A stretch of 64,000 bases of DNA, from positions 56,905 to 120,904 of the forward strand of contig NZ_JYON01000015.1 of assembly GCF_000952155.1 (NCBI RefSeq), read 5' to 3'. This document shows, in pieces, positions 1 to 9,939 of this stretch; position 1 is the first letter of the stretch, and every line of letters starts with the position of its first letter. The stretch is from Aliterella atlantica CENA595. GTDB taxonomy: Bacteria > Cyanobacteriota > Cyanobacteriia > Cyanobacteriales > Chroococcidiopsidaceae. Under the pieces are notes generated by a model, which made no database searches, was not told the origin of the DNA, and saw only the letters and a program-made list of their open reading frames with translations. Both the position numbers and the translations under genes were made by a program.

Positions 1-1461
1 AATAATGGCACTGAGTTTGCAATTGATTATTGCGCTGCACCAATTTATAATAGCGATCGCTCTTTTATCGGCAATGTTTTAATTTTCCGCGATGTGACTC
101 AATCGCGCCGTTTATCGCATCAACTATCATGGCAAGCTAGTCACGATCCTTTAACTCAATTATACAATCGCAGTCAATTCGAGCAATTTTTGCAAGCAGC
201 AGTAGCTAGCACTCAAACTCAGCTTCAAGAACATACTTTGTGTTATTTAGATTTAGATCGGTTCAAAATTGTCAACGATACCTGCGGACATTTAGCAGGC
301 GATCGCTTATTATGTCAAATCAGCGAGATATTTCAAAAAGAACTACGCAAAACTGATGTATTGGCGCGGTTGGGTGGGGATGAGTTTGGCATTATACTTT
401 ATCAATGCTCGCTAGAAGAAGCATACAAGATTGCTGAAAATTTGCGATCGCGCATTGAAGATTTTCGCTTTGTTTGGCAAGACAAAACTTTTGCTTTGGG
501 TGTCAGTATTGGTATAGTTGCTATTAATAGCACTACTCAAAATCTAATTAGTTTACTAGGTGCAGCAGATGCAGCTTGCTATGCAGCCAAAAATCAAGGT
601 AGAAATCAAATACACATTTACCAAATAGACGATAGCCAACTAGCAAAACAACAAGGAGAAATGCAATGGGTATCTATAATTCCTCAAGCAATAGCCGAAA
701 ATAAATTTAAGCTTTATTGTCAAAAAATAATGCCAATTCAAAGCAAAGATGCGATAGAACATTGGGAAATTTTATTGCGATTGGAAGATGAGACAGGAAA
801 AATTATCTCGCCGATGGCGTTTATTCCAGCCGCAGAACGTTACAATTTGATGCACCTAATCGATCGCTGGGTAATTTCTACACTTTTTGCTTATTTACAG
901 CGACAAAATAACTTAGATATTCATCATAGGTTATACTCGATTAATCTTTCTGGTGCTAGTATCAACGACCATAACTTTATTAGCTTTGTGCAAGAGCAAT
1001 TTGTAAAATACAATATTTCGCCAGCAATAATCTGCTTTGAAGTTACTGAGACTGTAGCAATTACCAACTTAACAAAAGCAGCGCAGTTTATTCAAGAATT
1101 GAAAGCTCTAGGCTGTCAATTTTCCTTAGATGACTTTGGTAGTGGGATGTCATCTTTTGCTTATCTCAAAAACTTGCCTGTAGATTATGTCAAAGTTGAC
1201 GGTATTTTTATCAAAGAAGTTGTCAACGATGAAATCGCCTCAGCAATGGTAGAAGCAATTGTGCGGCTTGCTGGTGTAATGGAAATTCAGACAGTTGCCG
1301 AATTTGTGGAAAATAAGGAAATTATCGCCAAAATTCAGGAATTAGGCATTGATTACGCTCAAGGTTATGGTATTGCAAGACCATCTCCCTTAGAGATTAC
1401 CTTAGATTCTAAACTAGCTACATCAGCAGGTGTATTGCAATTAAAAAGCATTTGCATCTGA
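1..1461 (+). CDS. PAS-GGDEF-EAL cyclic-di-GMP protein, 5' end outside window
   Basis: This is a cyclic-di-GMP signalling protein. The frame is open from base 1, and its first 31 codons (…IGNVLIFRDVT) read as the last strands of a PAS domain, so the gene starts upstream of the window and the GTG at 94 is not the real start. A GGDEF domain follows with an intact GGDEF signature encoded at 373-387, which predicts diguanylate cyclase activity. The C-terminal EAL domain has EILLRL in place of EAL and keeps DDFGSG and the KVDG strand. Phosphodiesterase activity is therefore plausible but not certain. Its 3' end overlaps the convergent mobA by about 100 bases. The domain assignment is firm; the net enzymatic direction is not known. 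Confidence 0.93.
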   Translation, partial: NNGTEFAIDYCAAPIYNSDRSFIGNVLIFRDVTQSRRLSHQLSWQASHDPLTQLYNRSQFEQFLQAAVASTQTQLQEHTLCYLDLDRFKIVNDTCGHLAGDRLLCQISEIFQKELRKTDVLARLGGDEFGIILYQCSLEEAYKIAENLRSRIEDFRFVWQDKTFALGVSIGIVAINSTTQNLISLLGAADAACYAAKNQGRNQIHIYQIDDSQLAKQQGEMQWVSIIPQAIAENKFKLYCQKIMPIQSKDAIEHWEILLRLEDETGKIISPMAFIPAAERYNLMHLIDRWVISTLFAYLQRQNNLDIHHRLYSINLSGASINDHNFISFVQEQFVKYNISPAIICFEVTETVAITNLTKAAQFIQELKALGCQFSLDDFGSGMSSFAYLKNLPVDYVKVDGIFIKEVVNDEIASAMVEAIVRLAGVMEIQTVAEFVENKEIIAKIQELGIDYAQGYGIARPSPLEITLDSKLATSAGVLQLKSICI

Positions 1462-2033
1462 CGATCGCTCGCAGACACTTCTTGGACAAAATGTTGCTCC
1501 AACCAGCGCTGAAAAGAGCGTCCGCCTTGGCTGATAAAGTCTGTAAGCCCTGGTAAACAATCGCGACGATAAAAACCGCATAAAGGCTCCCAACCTTTAG
1601 CATGGCGCGGCAAAAAGGCGATCGCATCTTCACTAACTTTATCTAGTTGACTTGCCCATTGTTGCAGTACCTCAACTTGCAACCTGGGTAAATCGCAAGC
1701 TAGCAGCAATACCCAATCAGTTTGAGCTTGCACAAGTCCCTGAGCAAAGCCGATAATTGGTGCATTCGGTTCGTCTACTATAGATATTTCCCGCACGAAT
1801 TGGCAACCTGTTGGTAATACGTGCTGATAGCGTTCTTGCCAAGGTGTAACTACATAGACTAGATTGCAAAGTGCGATCGCGCGATCGCATACCAAGCGCA
1901 GCAGAGGTACGCCCCCAATTGGAAGCAAAGCCTTGTCTTGTCCCATCCGCGAACTTTTACCCCCCGCCAAGACGATGCCATTTAAAGGTTTTGAGTTTTG
2001 AGTTTTGAGTTTTGAGTTGAAAGGCTGCTGCAC
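1365..2033 (-). CDS. mobA: molybdenum cofactor guanylyltransferase MobA
   Basis: MobA transfers GMP from GTP to molybdopterin, making the guanine dinucleotide form of the cofactor in the cytoplasm. The N-terminal nucleotide-binding loop is clear (GIVLAGGKSSRMGQDKALL, from about residue 19), and the length of 222 aa is near the family norm. The start used is a GTG at 2033, just after the stop of the upstream SDR gene, so the two are probably co-transcribed. The first 17 residues are unusual because they are encoded by a heptanucleotide repeat. No ATG/GTG/TTG lies between the repeat and the loop, so translation must cross the repeat. The 3' end overlaps the convergent GGDEF-EAL gene. Confidence 0.9.
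   Translation of the reverse strand: MQQPFNSKLKTQNSKPLNGIVLAGGKSSRMGQDKALLPIGGVPLLRLVCDRAIALCNLVYVVTPWQERYQHVLPTGCQFVREISIVDEPNAPIIGFAQGLVQAQTDWVLLLACDLPRLQVEVLQQWASQLDKVSEDAIAFLPRHAKGWEPLCGFYRRDCLPGLTDFISQGGRSFQRWLEQHFVQEVSASDRQMQMLFNCNTPADVASLESKVISKGDGLAIP
1989..2016. repeat. TTTTGAG heptanucleotide repeat, four perfect copies
   Basis: Four head-to-tail TTTTGAG units followed by a partial unit. Short tandem heptamers of this kind are common in cyanobacterial genomes. Here the array lies inside the first codons of mobA. The unit is not a multiple of three, so loss or gain of one copy would shift the reading frame. Confidence 0.9.
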
Positions 2034-2039
2034 GTTAAC

Positions 2040-2921
2040 TTAATCTGCGCTTCCCACGTAACGCTTGATAAAACTTTCTAGTGTCTCTAACTTAATTTTA
2101 TATACTGACTCTAAGCGTTCGATCTCTGCTGGCGTACAGAAAAACTCGTTATCTAGCAAAGTGCGAAAAGTTCCTATAGCTTTTTGTGCATCGGCGTTAA
2201 ATAAACCAATCGCCGTACGTAAGCCATCAACTACAGCTAAAGGCGGGTTAATAATAACAGGTTCTCGTTTATACACGCGACTAAAAATCTGCGGAATATC
2301 CTCTCGTTTCAAAACTTCAGGTCCGCCAACTGCAAAAATCTGGTTGCGAGCATCAGCATTACTAACAGCATCTACAGCCATTAATGCTAAATCGTCTGTA
2401 CTAATAATAGAAGTGCGACTTTGGCGATCGCCTACCAATAAATAAATCCCTGTTTGCTCAAACCTTTCTGCCAAAGGCAACAAATTAGAAGCAAGACCTG
2501 CCGGACGCAAAATAGTATAGTTTAAACCACTAGATTGCAAGTATTTTTCGACTTCTCGTTTTGCCTTAAATACTGGTGCATCTTCATAACCGCGATCGGC
2601 TCCCAGTACGGAAATAAACACAAAATGCTCAACTCCAACATCTTTGGCGCGATCTATTAGTTCGATGTTAGCGCGGTAGTCTAAAGCTAAAGCATCACCA
2701 CCGCTACCATGAGCGCTAATTATGTATTTCACGCCTTGACACGCTTTATCAATATCCCTTTGCTCTCTTAAATCGCCAATGAATATTTCACTACCTCGGT
2801 GTTCTAATTCGCCGTAGCGAGAACTTAGGCGCACAAAAGAGCGCACAGGTGTTTCTTCTTTGCGTAATTTGCGGACAACTCTTTTGCCTATATCCCCAGT
2901 TGCGCCTGTAACTAAAAACAT
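2040..2921 (-). CDS. atypical SDR / NAD(P)-binding protein
   Basis: A Rossmann-fold protein of the atypical short-chain dehydrogenase (NmrA-like) group. The nucleotide-binding motif TGATGDIG is at residues 5-12, and a conserved DYRANIELIDRA helix and an FVFISVLGADRG strand follow. The substrate cannot be told from sequence. At 293 aa it has the usual length. The ATG at 2921 is preceded by GAGGAGG about 10 bases upstream, a strong ribosome binding site. It is followed after a few bases by mobA on the same strand, which suggests one transcript. Relatives in cyanobacteria are often annotated as chaperone-like or isoflavone-reductase-like proteins. The enzyme class is sure, the role is not. Confidence 0.85.
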   Translation of the reverse strand: MFLVTGATGDIGKRVVRKLRKEETPVRSFVRLSSRYGELEHRGSEIFIGDLREQRDIDKACQGVKYIISAHGSGGDALALDYRANIELIDRAKDVGVEHFVFISVLGADRGYEDAPVFKAKREVEKYLQSSGLNYTILRPAGLASNLLPLAERFEQTGIYLLVGDRQSRTSIISTDDLALMAVDAVSNADARNQIFAVGGPEVLKREDIPQIFSRVYKREPVIINPPLAVVDGLRTAIGLFNADAQKAIGTFRTLLDNEFFCTPAEIERLESVYKIKLETLESFIKRYVGSAD

Positions 2922-3006
2922 CTCTAAATAACCTCCTCACTCCAGCTATATTTTATCGGCTAGGCTCAGAAGTTTTATCGGCAAATAGGTTAAACTATAT
3001 CTATAT

Positions 3007-3030
3007 ATGCATGAATGCCTGTTCATACAT
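3007..3030. promoter_or_regulatory. SmtB/ArsR-type metal-responsive operator (inverted repeat)
   Basis: Two 9-base arms, ATGCATGAA and TTCATACAT, separated by six bases, match in 8 of 9 positions. Operators of SmtB/ArsR-family metal sensors in cyanobacteria have this ATGAA…TTCAT inverted-repeat form. The site lies 34 bases upstream of the metallothionein ATG, where repression would block transcription. No smtB-like gene is in the window, so the sensor would act in trans. Confidence 0.6.
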
Positions 3031-3063
3031 CGCATTCTTTTTATTCTTGTAAGGAACAAACTA

Positions 3064-3228
3064 ATGACTACTGCAACCCAAACTCAATGTGCTTGTGAAT
3101 CTTGCCACTGCCCAGTTTCCGAAACAGAAGCAGTACAAAAAGATGGTAAAACATACTGTAGCGAAGCTTGCGCCCAAGGACACCCAGACGGTAAAGGCTG
3201 CGGTCATGCAGGTTGCGATTGCGGTTAG
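3064..3228 (+). CDS. smtA: SmtA-type metallothionein
   Basis: A 54-residue cytoplasmic metal-binding protein that sequesters Zn, Cd or Cu. It has nine cysteines (9, 11, 14, 16, 32, 36, 46, 51, 53) and His40 and His48, the cluster arrangement of cyanobacterial SmtA. The start at 3064 is chosen because MTTATQTQCACESC is the typical N terminus and AAGGA lies about 8 bases upstream. The longer in-frame start at 3007 would fall inside the putative operator and adds residues unlike the family. The gene stands alone between divergent and convergent neighbours, and induction by metals through the upstream inverted repeat is likely. Confidence 0.93.
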   Translation: MTTATQTQCACESCHCPVSETEAVQKDGKTYCSEACAQGHPDGKGCGHAGCDCG

Positions 3229-3258
3229 TTGCAGGTAATATGGTGCTGGCTAGTGCAG

Positions 3259-4044
3259 TTAGCGATCGCTCTTTGCACGCAAAAAACGGTAGCCAGCATC
3301 AAATTCTGTAAGGTTTTTTATATCTCCATATTTAGCTTGCCATTGACCGCTAGTTAAGTCTTCAGCAAGTTGTCTAACTCCCAACTCAACTACAGAAGGC
3401 TCTGCTAAAGCAAAAGCTGACATACCTGCACGAACTACAGAACTTAGATACATTTCTGGTCGTCGCCAGAGCGCAGCAACAAATAAATCTGATAAGTTAG
3501 GAGGCAACATTAAGGTAGACACCTCAACGCTTCTTTGAGTAGTTGCACCGATAAGTTCTGAAATATTGCTCAATGGTGGAAAAAAGCGAAATGTATCTTG
3601 CCAAAGAGAGGGGAAATAATCAGCGAACCAGAATTTGTTAGCAAATCTAGGGTCGATGGTAAAAATAACAATTGCACCCTTCCTAGTAATTCTATGCATT
3701 TCTCTAAATGCCTGCTCCAGATTAGAAAAATGATGAGTAGCTAAAACACTGATTGCAGCATCTACCGATGCAGTTGGTAAAGGTATGTCTTCTGCACATC
3801 CAGTAAACCATTGTACTTGTGCATGGGGTTGAGATTGCGATCGCATTACTAAAGATGGCTCAATAGCGTAAATCTGATAGCCACAATTAGCAAGACTCTT
3901 ACTATAGCCACCAGTACCAGCACCGATATCCGCGATCGTACTACCTGGTTTTAGTTGTAATAAATTTAGTATCTGCTTAACTATCCGAGGATCGGGAATT
4001 CGAGAATTGGAGTAACTTTGACCAATTGAGTCATATACAGACAT
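3259..4044 (-). CDS. class I SAM-dependent methyltransferase
   Basis: A cytosolic S-adenosylmethionine-dependent methyltransferase of 261 aa. Motif I, IADIGAGTGGYSKSLA, is at residues 37-52. The acidic strand after it (IYAIEPS) and the later TASVDAAISVLATHHF region match the Methyltransf_11 fold. Nothing in sequence or context defines the acceptor, which could be a small molecule or a lipid. It ends close to the metallothionein gene (convergent) and is preceded on the same strand by the Uma2 gene with a 31-base gap. Start ATG at 4044. Confidence 0.85.
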   Translation of the reverse strand: MSVYDSIGQSYSNSRIPDPRIVKQILNLLQLKPGSTIADIGAGTGGYSKSLANCGYQIYAIEPSLVMRSQSQPHAQVQWFTGCAEDIPLPTASVDAAISVLATHHFSNLEQAFREMHRITRKGAIVIFTIDPRFANKFWFADYFPSLWQDTFRFFPPLSNISELIGATTQRSVEVSTLMLPPNLSDLFVAALWRRPEMYLSSVVRAGMSAFALAEPSVVELGVRQLAEDLTSGQWQAKYGDIKNLTEFDAGYRFLRAKSDR

Positions 4045-4075
4045 ATACTTATTCTTTTAGCGATCGCAGTCAAAA

Positions 4076-4741
4076 TTAACTAGCATTTTGGAGAATTCCT
4101 TGAATGCGTTGGCGAAATAAACGTACTGCTGCTCTTTGTCCAGTTGTCTTGCTTTGCTCGATAAATGTTGGAACTTCAGCGATGGGGAGAAAGGGAAAAG
4201 CTATACTTGTTTGCGATCGCTCGTAGTTCTCACCCACAAGTTGATACACTTCTAAAGTTTGCTGGCGGTAGCGCCATAGTTCGGGAACGCCAATAGATGC
4301 ATAAATGTTAAATTTATCTAGCGAAGAACTGGTATAGTCTGCCTCTATAGCTAAATCCGGTGGCGGATCGTCTGGCAGTTGAATTTTTTTTCCCCTAACT
4401 CTAGATTCATTTTGAATGTAAAAGCAACTATCAGGCTCGATAGCGCGAGTTAAATCTTCTCGTTTTAGTAACAAAGCACCAAGGCTTCTTGCCTCAATTT
4501 CTAGCTCATCAACTATTACCTCAATAAAGCTTTCTATCAGCCTTTTAGATTCTTCATGTTCTGTCAGCGGCATTCTTATCTCTAACACTCCTCGGTCATA
4601 AGCAACTCTAGAAACACGACTACCGCCAATATCTGCAAGTAATGCTTTAAAAGTCTGCCAGCTAACACCCTCCAACACTACTAATCGTTCTACAGCAATT
4701 TGGGGGTTAGGGGTAGGTGCGATCGCGCTAATTGCATTCAT
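4076..4741 (-). CDS. Uma2 family endonuclease-fold protein (DUF820)
   Basis: A 221-aa member of the Uma2/DUF820 family, which is greatly expanded in cyanobacteria and has a PD-(D/E)XK nuclease fold. The fold signature is visible as EPDSCFYI (Asp104), PPDLAIEADYTS (Asp129, Glu133) and the downstream IGVPELWRYR strand. The family is seen with mobile DNA and as single copies; the cellular role is mostly unknown. It lies upstream of the methyltransferase on the same strand and divergent from metH. The fold is confident, nuclease activity is inferred. Confidence 0.85.
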   Translation of the reverse strand: MNAISAIAPTPNPQIAVERLVVLEGVSWQTFKALLADIGGSRVSRVAYDRGVLEIRMPLTEHEESKRLIESFIEVIVDELEIEARSLGALLLKREDLTRAIEPDSCFYIQNESRVRGKKIQLPDDPPPDLAIEADYTSSSLDKFNIYASIGVPELWRYRQQTLEVYQLVGENYERSQTSIAFPFLPIAEVPTFIEQSKTTGQRAAVRLFRQRIQGILQNAS

Positions 4742-4835
4742 TATCTTATGTGCAGTAAAAAACTATAAATTTTGCAGAATATAATAAGTTAATTATCCAA
4801 AGCCTAGCTTAAATCCTTATACACTCGCCAATTAT

Positions 4836-7800
4836 ATGAATAGTCCCTTTCTTTCTCGCCTGCATAGTAAAAGTTGCCCAGTTATTGTATTTGATGGGGC
4901 GATGGGTACATCTTTGCAAACGCAGAACTTAACTGCCGCAGACTTCGGCGGGGCGGAGTATGAGGGCTGTAACGAATATTTGGTCTATACTAAGCCAGAA
5001 GCAGTTAAAAAGGTGCATCATGACTTTTTGGCTGCGGGTGCAGATGTCATTGAAACTGATACATTTGGCGGTACATCGATTGTACTTGCAGAGTACGACC
5101 TTGCCGAGCGAGCATACGAACTAAATAAAACAGCAGCAGAACTTGCAAAAAGCGTCGCTGCGGAATTTTCTACAACCGAAAAACCCCGATTTGTAGCGGG
5201 TTCGATGGGACCTGGAACTAAATTGCCCACTTTAGGGCATATTGATTTTGATACATTGGAAGCAGCTTTTGCCGAACAAGCAGAAGGACTATATGACGGC
5301 GGTGTAGATTTATTTATCGTCGAGACTTGTCAAGATGTGCTGCAAATTAAAGCAGCGTTAAATGGGATCGAGCAAGTTTTCCAGCGCAAGGGCGAAAGAA
5401 AACCCTTAATGGTGTCGGTAACGATGGAAGTAATGGGGACGATGCTTGTAGGTACAGAAATAAGCGCTGTACTGACAATTTTAGAACCTTATCCCATCGA
5501 CATTTTAGGGCTAAACTGTGCGACCGGACCCGATCGCATGGCTGAACATATCAAGTATTTATCGCAGCACTCGCCTTTTGTAGTATCTTGCATCCCCAAT
5601 GCTGGTTTACCCGAAAACATTGGCGGTCACGCACATTACAAACTCACGCCCATAGAACTAAAAATGGCGTTGATGCACTTTATTGAAGATTTGGGCGTGC
5701 AGGTAATTGGTGGTTGTTGCGGTACAAGACCAGATCACATTCAACAATTAGCAGAAATAGGCACAACTTTACAGCCCAAACAACGTGCGTTTGAGTACGA
5801 ACCAGCAGCAGCATCTATATATAGCGCCCAACCATACGAGCAAGATAATTCATTTTTGATTGTCGGCGAAAGGTTAAATGCCTCTGGTTCTAAAAAGTGC
5901 CGCGATTTACTCAATGCTGAAGATTGGGATGGACTTGTGGCAATGGGTAAGGCACAAGTAAAAGAAGGAGCGCATATATTAGATGTCAACGTCGATTATG
6001 TCGGGCGCGATGGCGTGCGCGATATGCACCAATTGGTATCGCGGCTAGTAACTAACGTCACCTTACCCCTAATGCTAGATTCCACCGAATGGGAAAAGAT
6101 GGAAGCGGGGTTAAAAGTTGCTGGCGGAAAGTGTCTTTTAAACTCGACTAACTACGAAGATGGCGAACCGCGATTTTTGCAAGTGTTGGAATTGGCGAAA
6201 AAGTATGGTGCAGGTGTTGTAATTGGGACGATTGACGAGGATGGAATGGCGCGAACTGCCGATAAAAAGTTTGCGATCGCCCAACGTGCCTATCGTCAAG
6301 CTGTAGAATATGGCATATCTCCTAACGAAATATTCTTTGATACTTTAGCTTTACCGATTTCTACAGGGATTGAAGAAGATAGAGCAAATGGTAGCGCCAC
6401 GATTGCAGCTATTAAGCGCATTAGGCAAGAATTGCCTGGATGTCACGTTATTTTAGGTGTTTCTAACGTTTCCTTTGGTTTGAATCCGGCGGCGCGAGTA
6501 GTGCTAAATTCTATGTTTCTGCACTATGCGATGGAAGCGGGAATGGATGCAGCTATTGTCAGTGCCAGTAAAATATTGCCCTTAGCGCGGATTGAAGACA
6601 AGCAGCAAGAAGTTTGCCGTCAGTTGATTTTTGACGAACGCAAGTTTGAAGGGGATATCTGCGTATACGATCCTTTGGCAGAATTGACTACATTATTTGA
6701 GGGAGCGACAACAAAACGCGATCGCACAGAAGATGAATCTTTACCTGTAGAAGAACGCCTAAAGCGTCACATCATCGATGGGGAAAGGATTGGGCTAGAA
6801 GAACAGCTAAAAGTAGCTTTAGAGAAGTACCCGCCGTTAGAAATTATCAACGTCTTCTTGCTGGATGGCATGAAAGTTGTCGGTGAATTATTTGGTTCGG
6901 GGCAAATGCAACTACCTTTTGTACTGCAATCAGCCGAAACGATGAAGGCTGCTGTAGCCTATTTAGAACCGTTTATGGAGAAGAGCGACAGCGATAATAG
7001 TGCTAAAGGAACAGTAGTAATTGCAACTGTCAAAGGCGACGTTCACGATATTGGCAAGAACCTAGTAGATATTATCTTGTCAAATAACGGCTACAAAGTA
7101 GTTAATTTGGGCATCAAGCAGCCAGTAGATAACATCATTGAGGCTTACGAACAGCACAAAGCTGATTGTATTGCCATGAGCGGCTTGTTAGTTAAATCTA
7201 CTGCATTTATGAAAGAAAACTTGCAGGTATTTAACGATCGCGGTATTACAGTACCAGTTATATTAGGCGGTGCGGCGCTAACTCCTAAGTTTGTCAGCGA
7301 TGATTGTCAAAATACATACAACGGTCAGGTAATTTACGGTAAAGATGCCTTTTCTGACTTGCATTTCATGGATAAATTGATGCCTGCTAAGTCGGAAAAT
7401 AAATGGAGCGATCGCACTGGCTTTTTAGATGGTTTAGCAGATGATAGTGTTGAAGTAATAGAAAACGGACATAGACAGCCCCAAGAGGTAGTAGAAGTTG
7501 TCACTGCAGCAGAACCAGTAGACACGCGCCGTTCGGAAGCAGTAGCCTTAAATATTGCACGCCCTACGCCGCCATTTTGGGGAACTAAGCTATTACAAGA
7601 CGATGATATCTCTTTAGAAGAGGTATTTAGCTATCTAGACTTGCAAGCTTTAATAGCTGGACAATGGCAGTTCCGCAAGCCTAAAGACCAATCTGCTGAA
7701 GATTATAAAGCGTTTTTAGATGCTAAGGTTTACCCAGTTTTGGAGCAGTGGAAGCAGCGCGTAGTTGCCGAAAACCTATTACAGCCGCAAGTAATTTATG

Positions 7801-8363
7801 GCTATTTCCCTTGTCAATCTGAAGGCAATTCGCTGTATATATACGAGCCAAATAACCACGAGCGAAAGATAGCAACATTTGAGTTTCCCCGCCAAAAGTC
7901 GCTGCGCCGCCTATGTATTGCTGATTTCTTTGCGCCTGTAGAATCGGGTGTAATTGATGTATTCCCCATGCAAGCGGTGACAGTAGGAGAAGTTGCAACT
8001 ACGTTTGCAAAATCCTTGTTTGAAGCACATCAATATACAGATTATCTCTACTTTCACGGGTTAGCGGTATCGGTAGCAGAAGCTTTAGCTGAATGGCTAC
8101 ACGCACGGATTCGCCAGGAACTAGGTTTTGGCAACGAAGATCCAAATAATATCCGCGATATATTAGCGCAACGCTATCGCGGGAGTCGTTACAGCTTTGG
8201 CTATCCAGCTTGTCCGAATATTCAAGATCAGTATAAGTTGTTGGAGTTATTGGCAAGCGATCGCATTGGTCTACAGATGGATGAAAGCGAACAACTCTAT
8301 CCCGAACAATCGACTACAGCAATTATCGCTTATCACCCAGTAGCTAAGTATTTTAGTGCGTGA
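4836..8363 (+). CDS. metH: cobalamin-dependent methionine synthase
   Basis: Transfers a methyl group from 5-methyltetrahydrofolate to homocysteine through methylcobalamin, the last step of methionine synthesis. All modules are present in 1175 aa. The homocysteine/zinc domain (about 1-310) has the GLNCATG and GGCCGT cysteines. The pterin-binding domain (about 345-600) includes [16 protein letters not shown]. The cap and B12-binding domain has DVHDIGKN, giving the cobalt ligand His near 737. The C-terminal reactivation domain that binds SAM is also present. No cobalamin riboswitch is recognisable in the short upstream gap. The gene is followed by a hairpin, so it appears to be a single-gene unit. 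Confidence 0.97.
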   Translation: MNSPFLSRLHSKSCPVIVFDGAMGTSLQTQNLTAADFGGAEYEGCNEYLVYTKPEAVKKVHHDFLAAGADVIETDTFGGTSIVLAEYDLAERAYELNKTAAELAKSVAAEFSTTEKPRFVAGSMGPGTKLPTLGHIDFDTLEAAFAEQAEGLYDGGVDLFIVETCQDVLQIKAALNGIEQVFQRKGERKPLMVSVTMEVMGTMLVGTEISAVLTILEPYPIDILGLNCATGPDRMAEHIKYLSQHSPFVVSCIPNAGLPENIGGHAHYKLTPIELKMALMHFIEDLGVQVIGGCCGTRPDHIQQLAEIGTTLQPKQRAFEYEPAAASIYSAQPYEQDNSFLIVGERLNASGSKKCRDLLNAEDWDGLVAMGKAQVKEGAHILDVNVDYVGRDGVRDMHQLVSRLVTNVTLPLMLDSTEWEKMEAGLKVAGGKCLLNSTNYEDGEPRFLQVLELAKKYGAGVVIGTIDEDGMARTADKKFAIAQRAYRQAVEYGISPNEIFFDTLALPISTGIEEDRANGSATIAAIKRIRQELPGCHVILGVSNVSFGLNPAARVVLNSMFLHYAMEAGMDAAIVSASKILPLARIEDKQQEVCRQLIFDERKFEGDICVYDPLAELTTLFEGATTKRDRTEDESLPVEERLKRHIIDGERIGLEEQLKVALEKYPPLEIINVFLLDGMKVVGELFGSGQMQLPFVLQSAETMKAAVAYLEPFMEKSDSDNSAKGTVVIATVKGDVHDIGKNLVDIILSNNGYKVVNLGIKQPVDNIIEAYEQHKADCIAMSGLLVKSTAFMKENLQVFNDRGITVPVILGGAALTPKFVSDDCQNTYNGQVIYGKDAFSDLHFMDKLMPAKSENKWSDRTGFLDGLADDSVEVIENGHRQPQEVVEVVTAAEPVDTRRSEAVALNIARPTPPFWGTKLLQDDDISLEEVFSYLDLQALIAGQWQFRKPKDQSAEDYKAFLDAKVYPVLEQWKQRVVAENLLQPQVIYGYFPCQSEGNSLYIYEPNNHERKIATFEFPRQKSLRRLCIADFFAPVESGVIDVFPMQAVTVGEVATTFAKSLFEAHQYTDYLYFHGLAVSVAEALAEWLHARIRQELGFGNEDPNNIRDILAQRYRGSRYSFGYPACPNIQDQYKLLELLASDRIGLQMDESEQLYPEQSTTAIIAYHPVAKYFSA

Positions 8364-8365
8364 CA

Positions 8366-8422
8366 TTTTACCCCGACTTAACACATCGTGGAGTCGGGGG
8401 AATGTCTTGCCGCAAGGCGGCA
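8366..8422 (+). terminator. double hairpin after metH
   Basis: CCCCGACT pairs with AGTCGGGG, and flanking ACATT pairs with AATGT across one extra base, giving a long stem. It is followed at once by a second hairpin, TTGCCGC-AAG-GCGGCAA. There is no T-run, so this may be a non-canonical terminator or a small mobile palindromic element rather than a Rho-independent terminator. Confidence 0.5.
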
Positions 8423-8455
8423 ATTCGTAATTACTAATTCGTAATTCGTAATTAC
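8422..8455. repeat. short tandem AATTCGTA repeat
   Basis: Degenerate direct repeats of AATTCGTAATTAC in the gap after metH, a short-tandem-repeat type frequent between cyanobacterial genes. The gap from 8456 to the next gene is AT-rich and I see nothing else in it. Confidence 0.7.
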
Positions 8456-8564
8456 AAACTTCAATTACAAATTATTTTGGTCAATTGCACAGTTTTAATT
8501 GTTATTTAAATAACCAAATTAATGTATAATTTGGTGTTAAAAATTAACTCAAGTTAAATATGAA

Positions 8565-9209
8565 GTGTTTGCACGTAAAGTTGATATAACCAATGGCAGA
8601 ACCATAAGCTCTGATGGATCTGCAGACACCATGCAAGCTGGCTTGCTAAATTGTTTTGCCAAGAGGATTGCTAAAGACGTGTTTTTTAGACCTCAAGTTG
8701 TTAGCAATCTCCAAGAGCATTTAGCGGCAGCTATTAACTGGCTCAAGCTAGCTCACACTGTTAGCCCTGACAACGGTGTGAGTTGGGGCTATTCGCTTAA
8801 GGGCGGATGGCGATCGTCCTACCGCGAAACATCAGGCTATGCTGAAGCCCTGGAGCGCGTACGGACTATCCGCCAAAGCGGCGCTCAGATTCTTCTTGTC
8901 GGGATGGGAGTACCTCAGCAAGAGTTTTTTCTAGCAGAACATTGGTCAGACTTGGGTGTGAACTTGGCTATTGGGGTTGGTGGTGGTTTTGATGTGATTA
9001 CAGGCAAGAAACGACGAGCGTCGCTATGGATGCAAAAAGTTGGGTTAGAGTGGCTCTTTCGACTACTCCAGGAACCCCAAAGACTTGGGAAACGCTACCT
9101 AATAACGAATTTACAATTTATCTACTACGTGTTGCGCGAGATAACTTCCTGTAACTTTACTTTTCAACTTGGAGGAGGTAGCAAAGCCCAAGAAAAGAGT
9201 AAGATGTAA
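8565..9209 (+). pseudogene. N-terminally damaged WecG/TagA/CpsF (GT26) glycosyltransferase
   Basis: The C-terminal half, from about residue 95, is a clear GT26 glycosyltransferase: GMGVPQQEFF, IGVGGGFDVITGKKRRAS and GLEWLFRLLQEPQRLGKRYL are the family's signature blocks. Such enzymes add N-acetylmannosaminuronate or similar sugars to lipid-linked precursors in surface polysaccharide synthesis. The N-terminal 90 residues do not resemble the family, which normally carries the DGxG acceptor-side motif there, and the start is a GTG with no ribosome binding site. I infer a truncated or rearranged gene joined to unrelated sequence. It has no polysaccharide genes next to it, which also suits a stranded fragment. 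Confidence 0.7.
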
Positions 9210-9299
9210 ATTATCCATCGATCGCGTAGATGCAATAAAGGTCTAGTATTAATCAGCACTCTCAACTTTTCCAATTTCAGCGCTTGGTGATGGCAAATC

Positions 9300-9923
9300 T
9301 CAGGGTAAAGGAGCAAGTTTCTGTTCGAGATAATGTAGTAACATTTGGCTAATTTCCTGCTCGATTTGTCTATCTTGCAGTAATTTAGGACGTTCAATTA
9401 CTGCAGCGTGAGTCAGCGCTTCGATCGTTCTCTCGATAACAAATACTATACAGTCCAGGTTTTTTAGTTGGATGCGATCGCACTGCTTGGCTAAGTAATT
9501 TTGCAACAACTTAGTCATGCGGTTTTCACTCTCTGTCTCATTGAGTCTAGGTACTTGCTCGTGCAGAACTTTGTGTAATACTGGCTCGATTGCATGAGCC
9601 GCAATATTAGCTCGAACTAATTCAGGCAAAACTACTTCAATGGGAGCATTATCTAAGTCTGTGAGCTTAGATTCAATCGTTTCCATCATACTGCTGACAT
9701 GGCGATCGCGCAGTGCGGCAATTAGCGATTCTTTATTGGGAAAATACTGATACAACGAGCCAATACTAATACCTGCACGTTCGGCAATGCGATTTGTACT
9801 TGCCTTGTCATAGCCTTCCTCAATCAAAATGCGAGCGGTGGCGATTAAAATTGCCTCTACTGTGACTTTGGAGCGGTCTTGCTGCGGTAGTTTACGGGGG
9901 TTTGTTGGGACTGTTGATGGCAC
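9300..9923 (-). CDS. TetR/AcrR family transcriptional regulator
   Basis: A 207-aa dimeric repressor. The N-terminal helix-turn-helix is clear (residues 43-62, STNRIAERAGISIGSLYQYF), followed by NKESLIAAL. The variable C-terminal ligand-binding part gives no clue to the inducer. Translation starts at a GTG at 9923. It is divergent from an NmrA-like reductase gene 86 bases away, and the shared gap has inverted repeats, so this regulator probably controls itself and that reductase. Confidence 0.92.
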   Translation of the reverse strand: MPSTVPTNPRKLPQQDRSKVTVEAILIATARILIEEGYDKASTNRIAERAGISIGSLYQYFPNKESLIAALRDRHVSSMMETIESKLTDLDNAPIEVVLPELVRANIAAHAIEPVLHKVLHEQVPRLNETESENRMTKLLQNYLAKQCDRIQLKNLDCIVFVIERTIEALTHAAVIERPKLLQDRQIEQEISQMLLHYLEQKLAPLP

Positions 9924-9939
9924 GATCTTGGCGTTCTCA

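Noticed and set aside
4742..4835. Cobalamin riboswitch upstream of metH
   Set aside because: The gap is only 94 bases, AT-rich, and lacks a recognisable B12-box; too short for the element.
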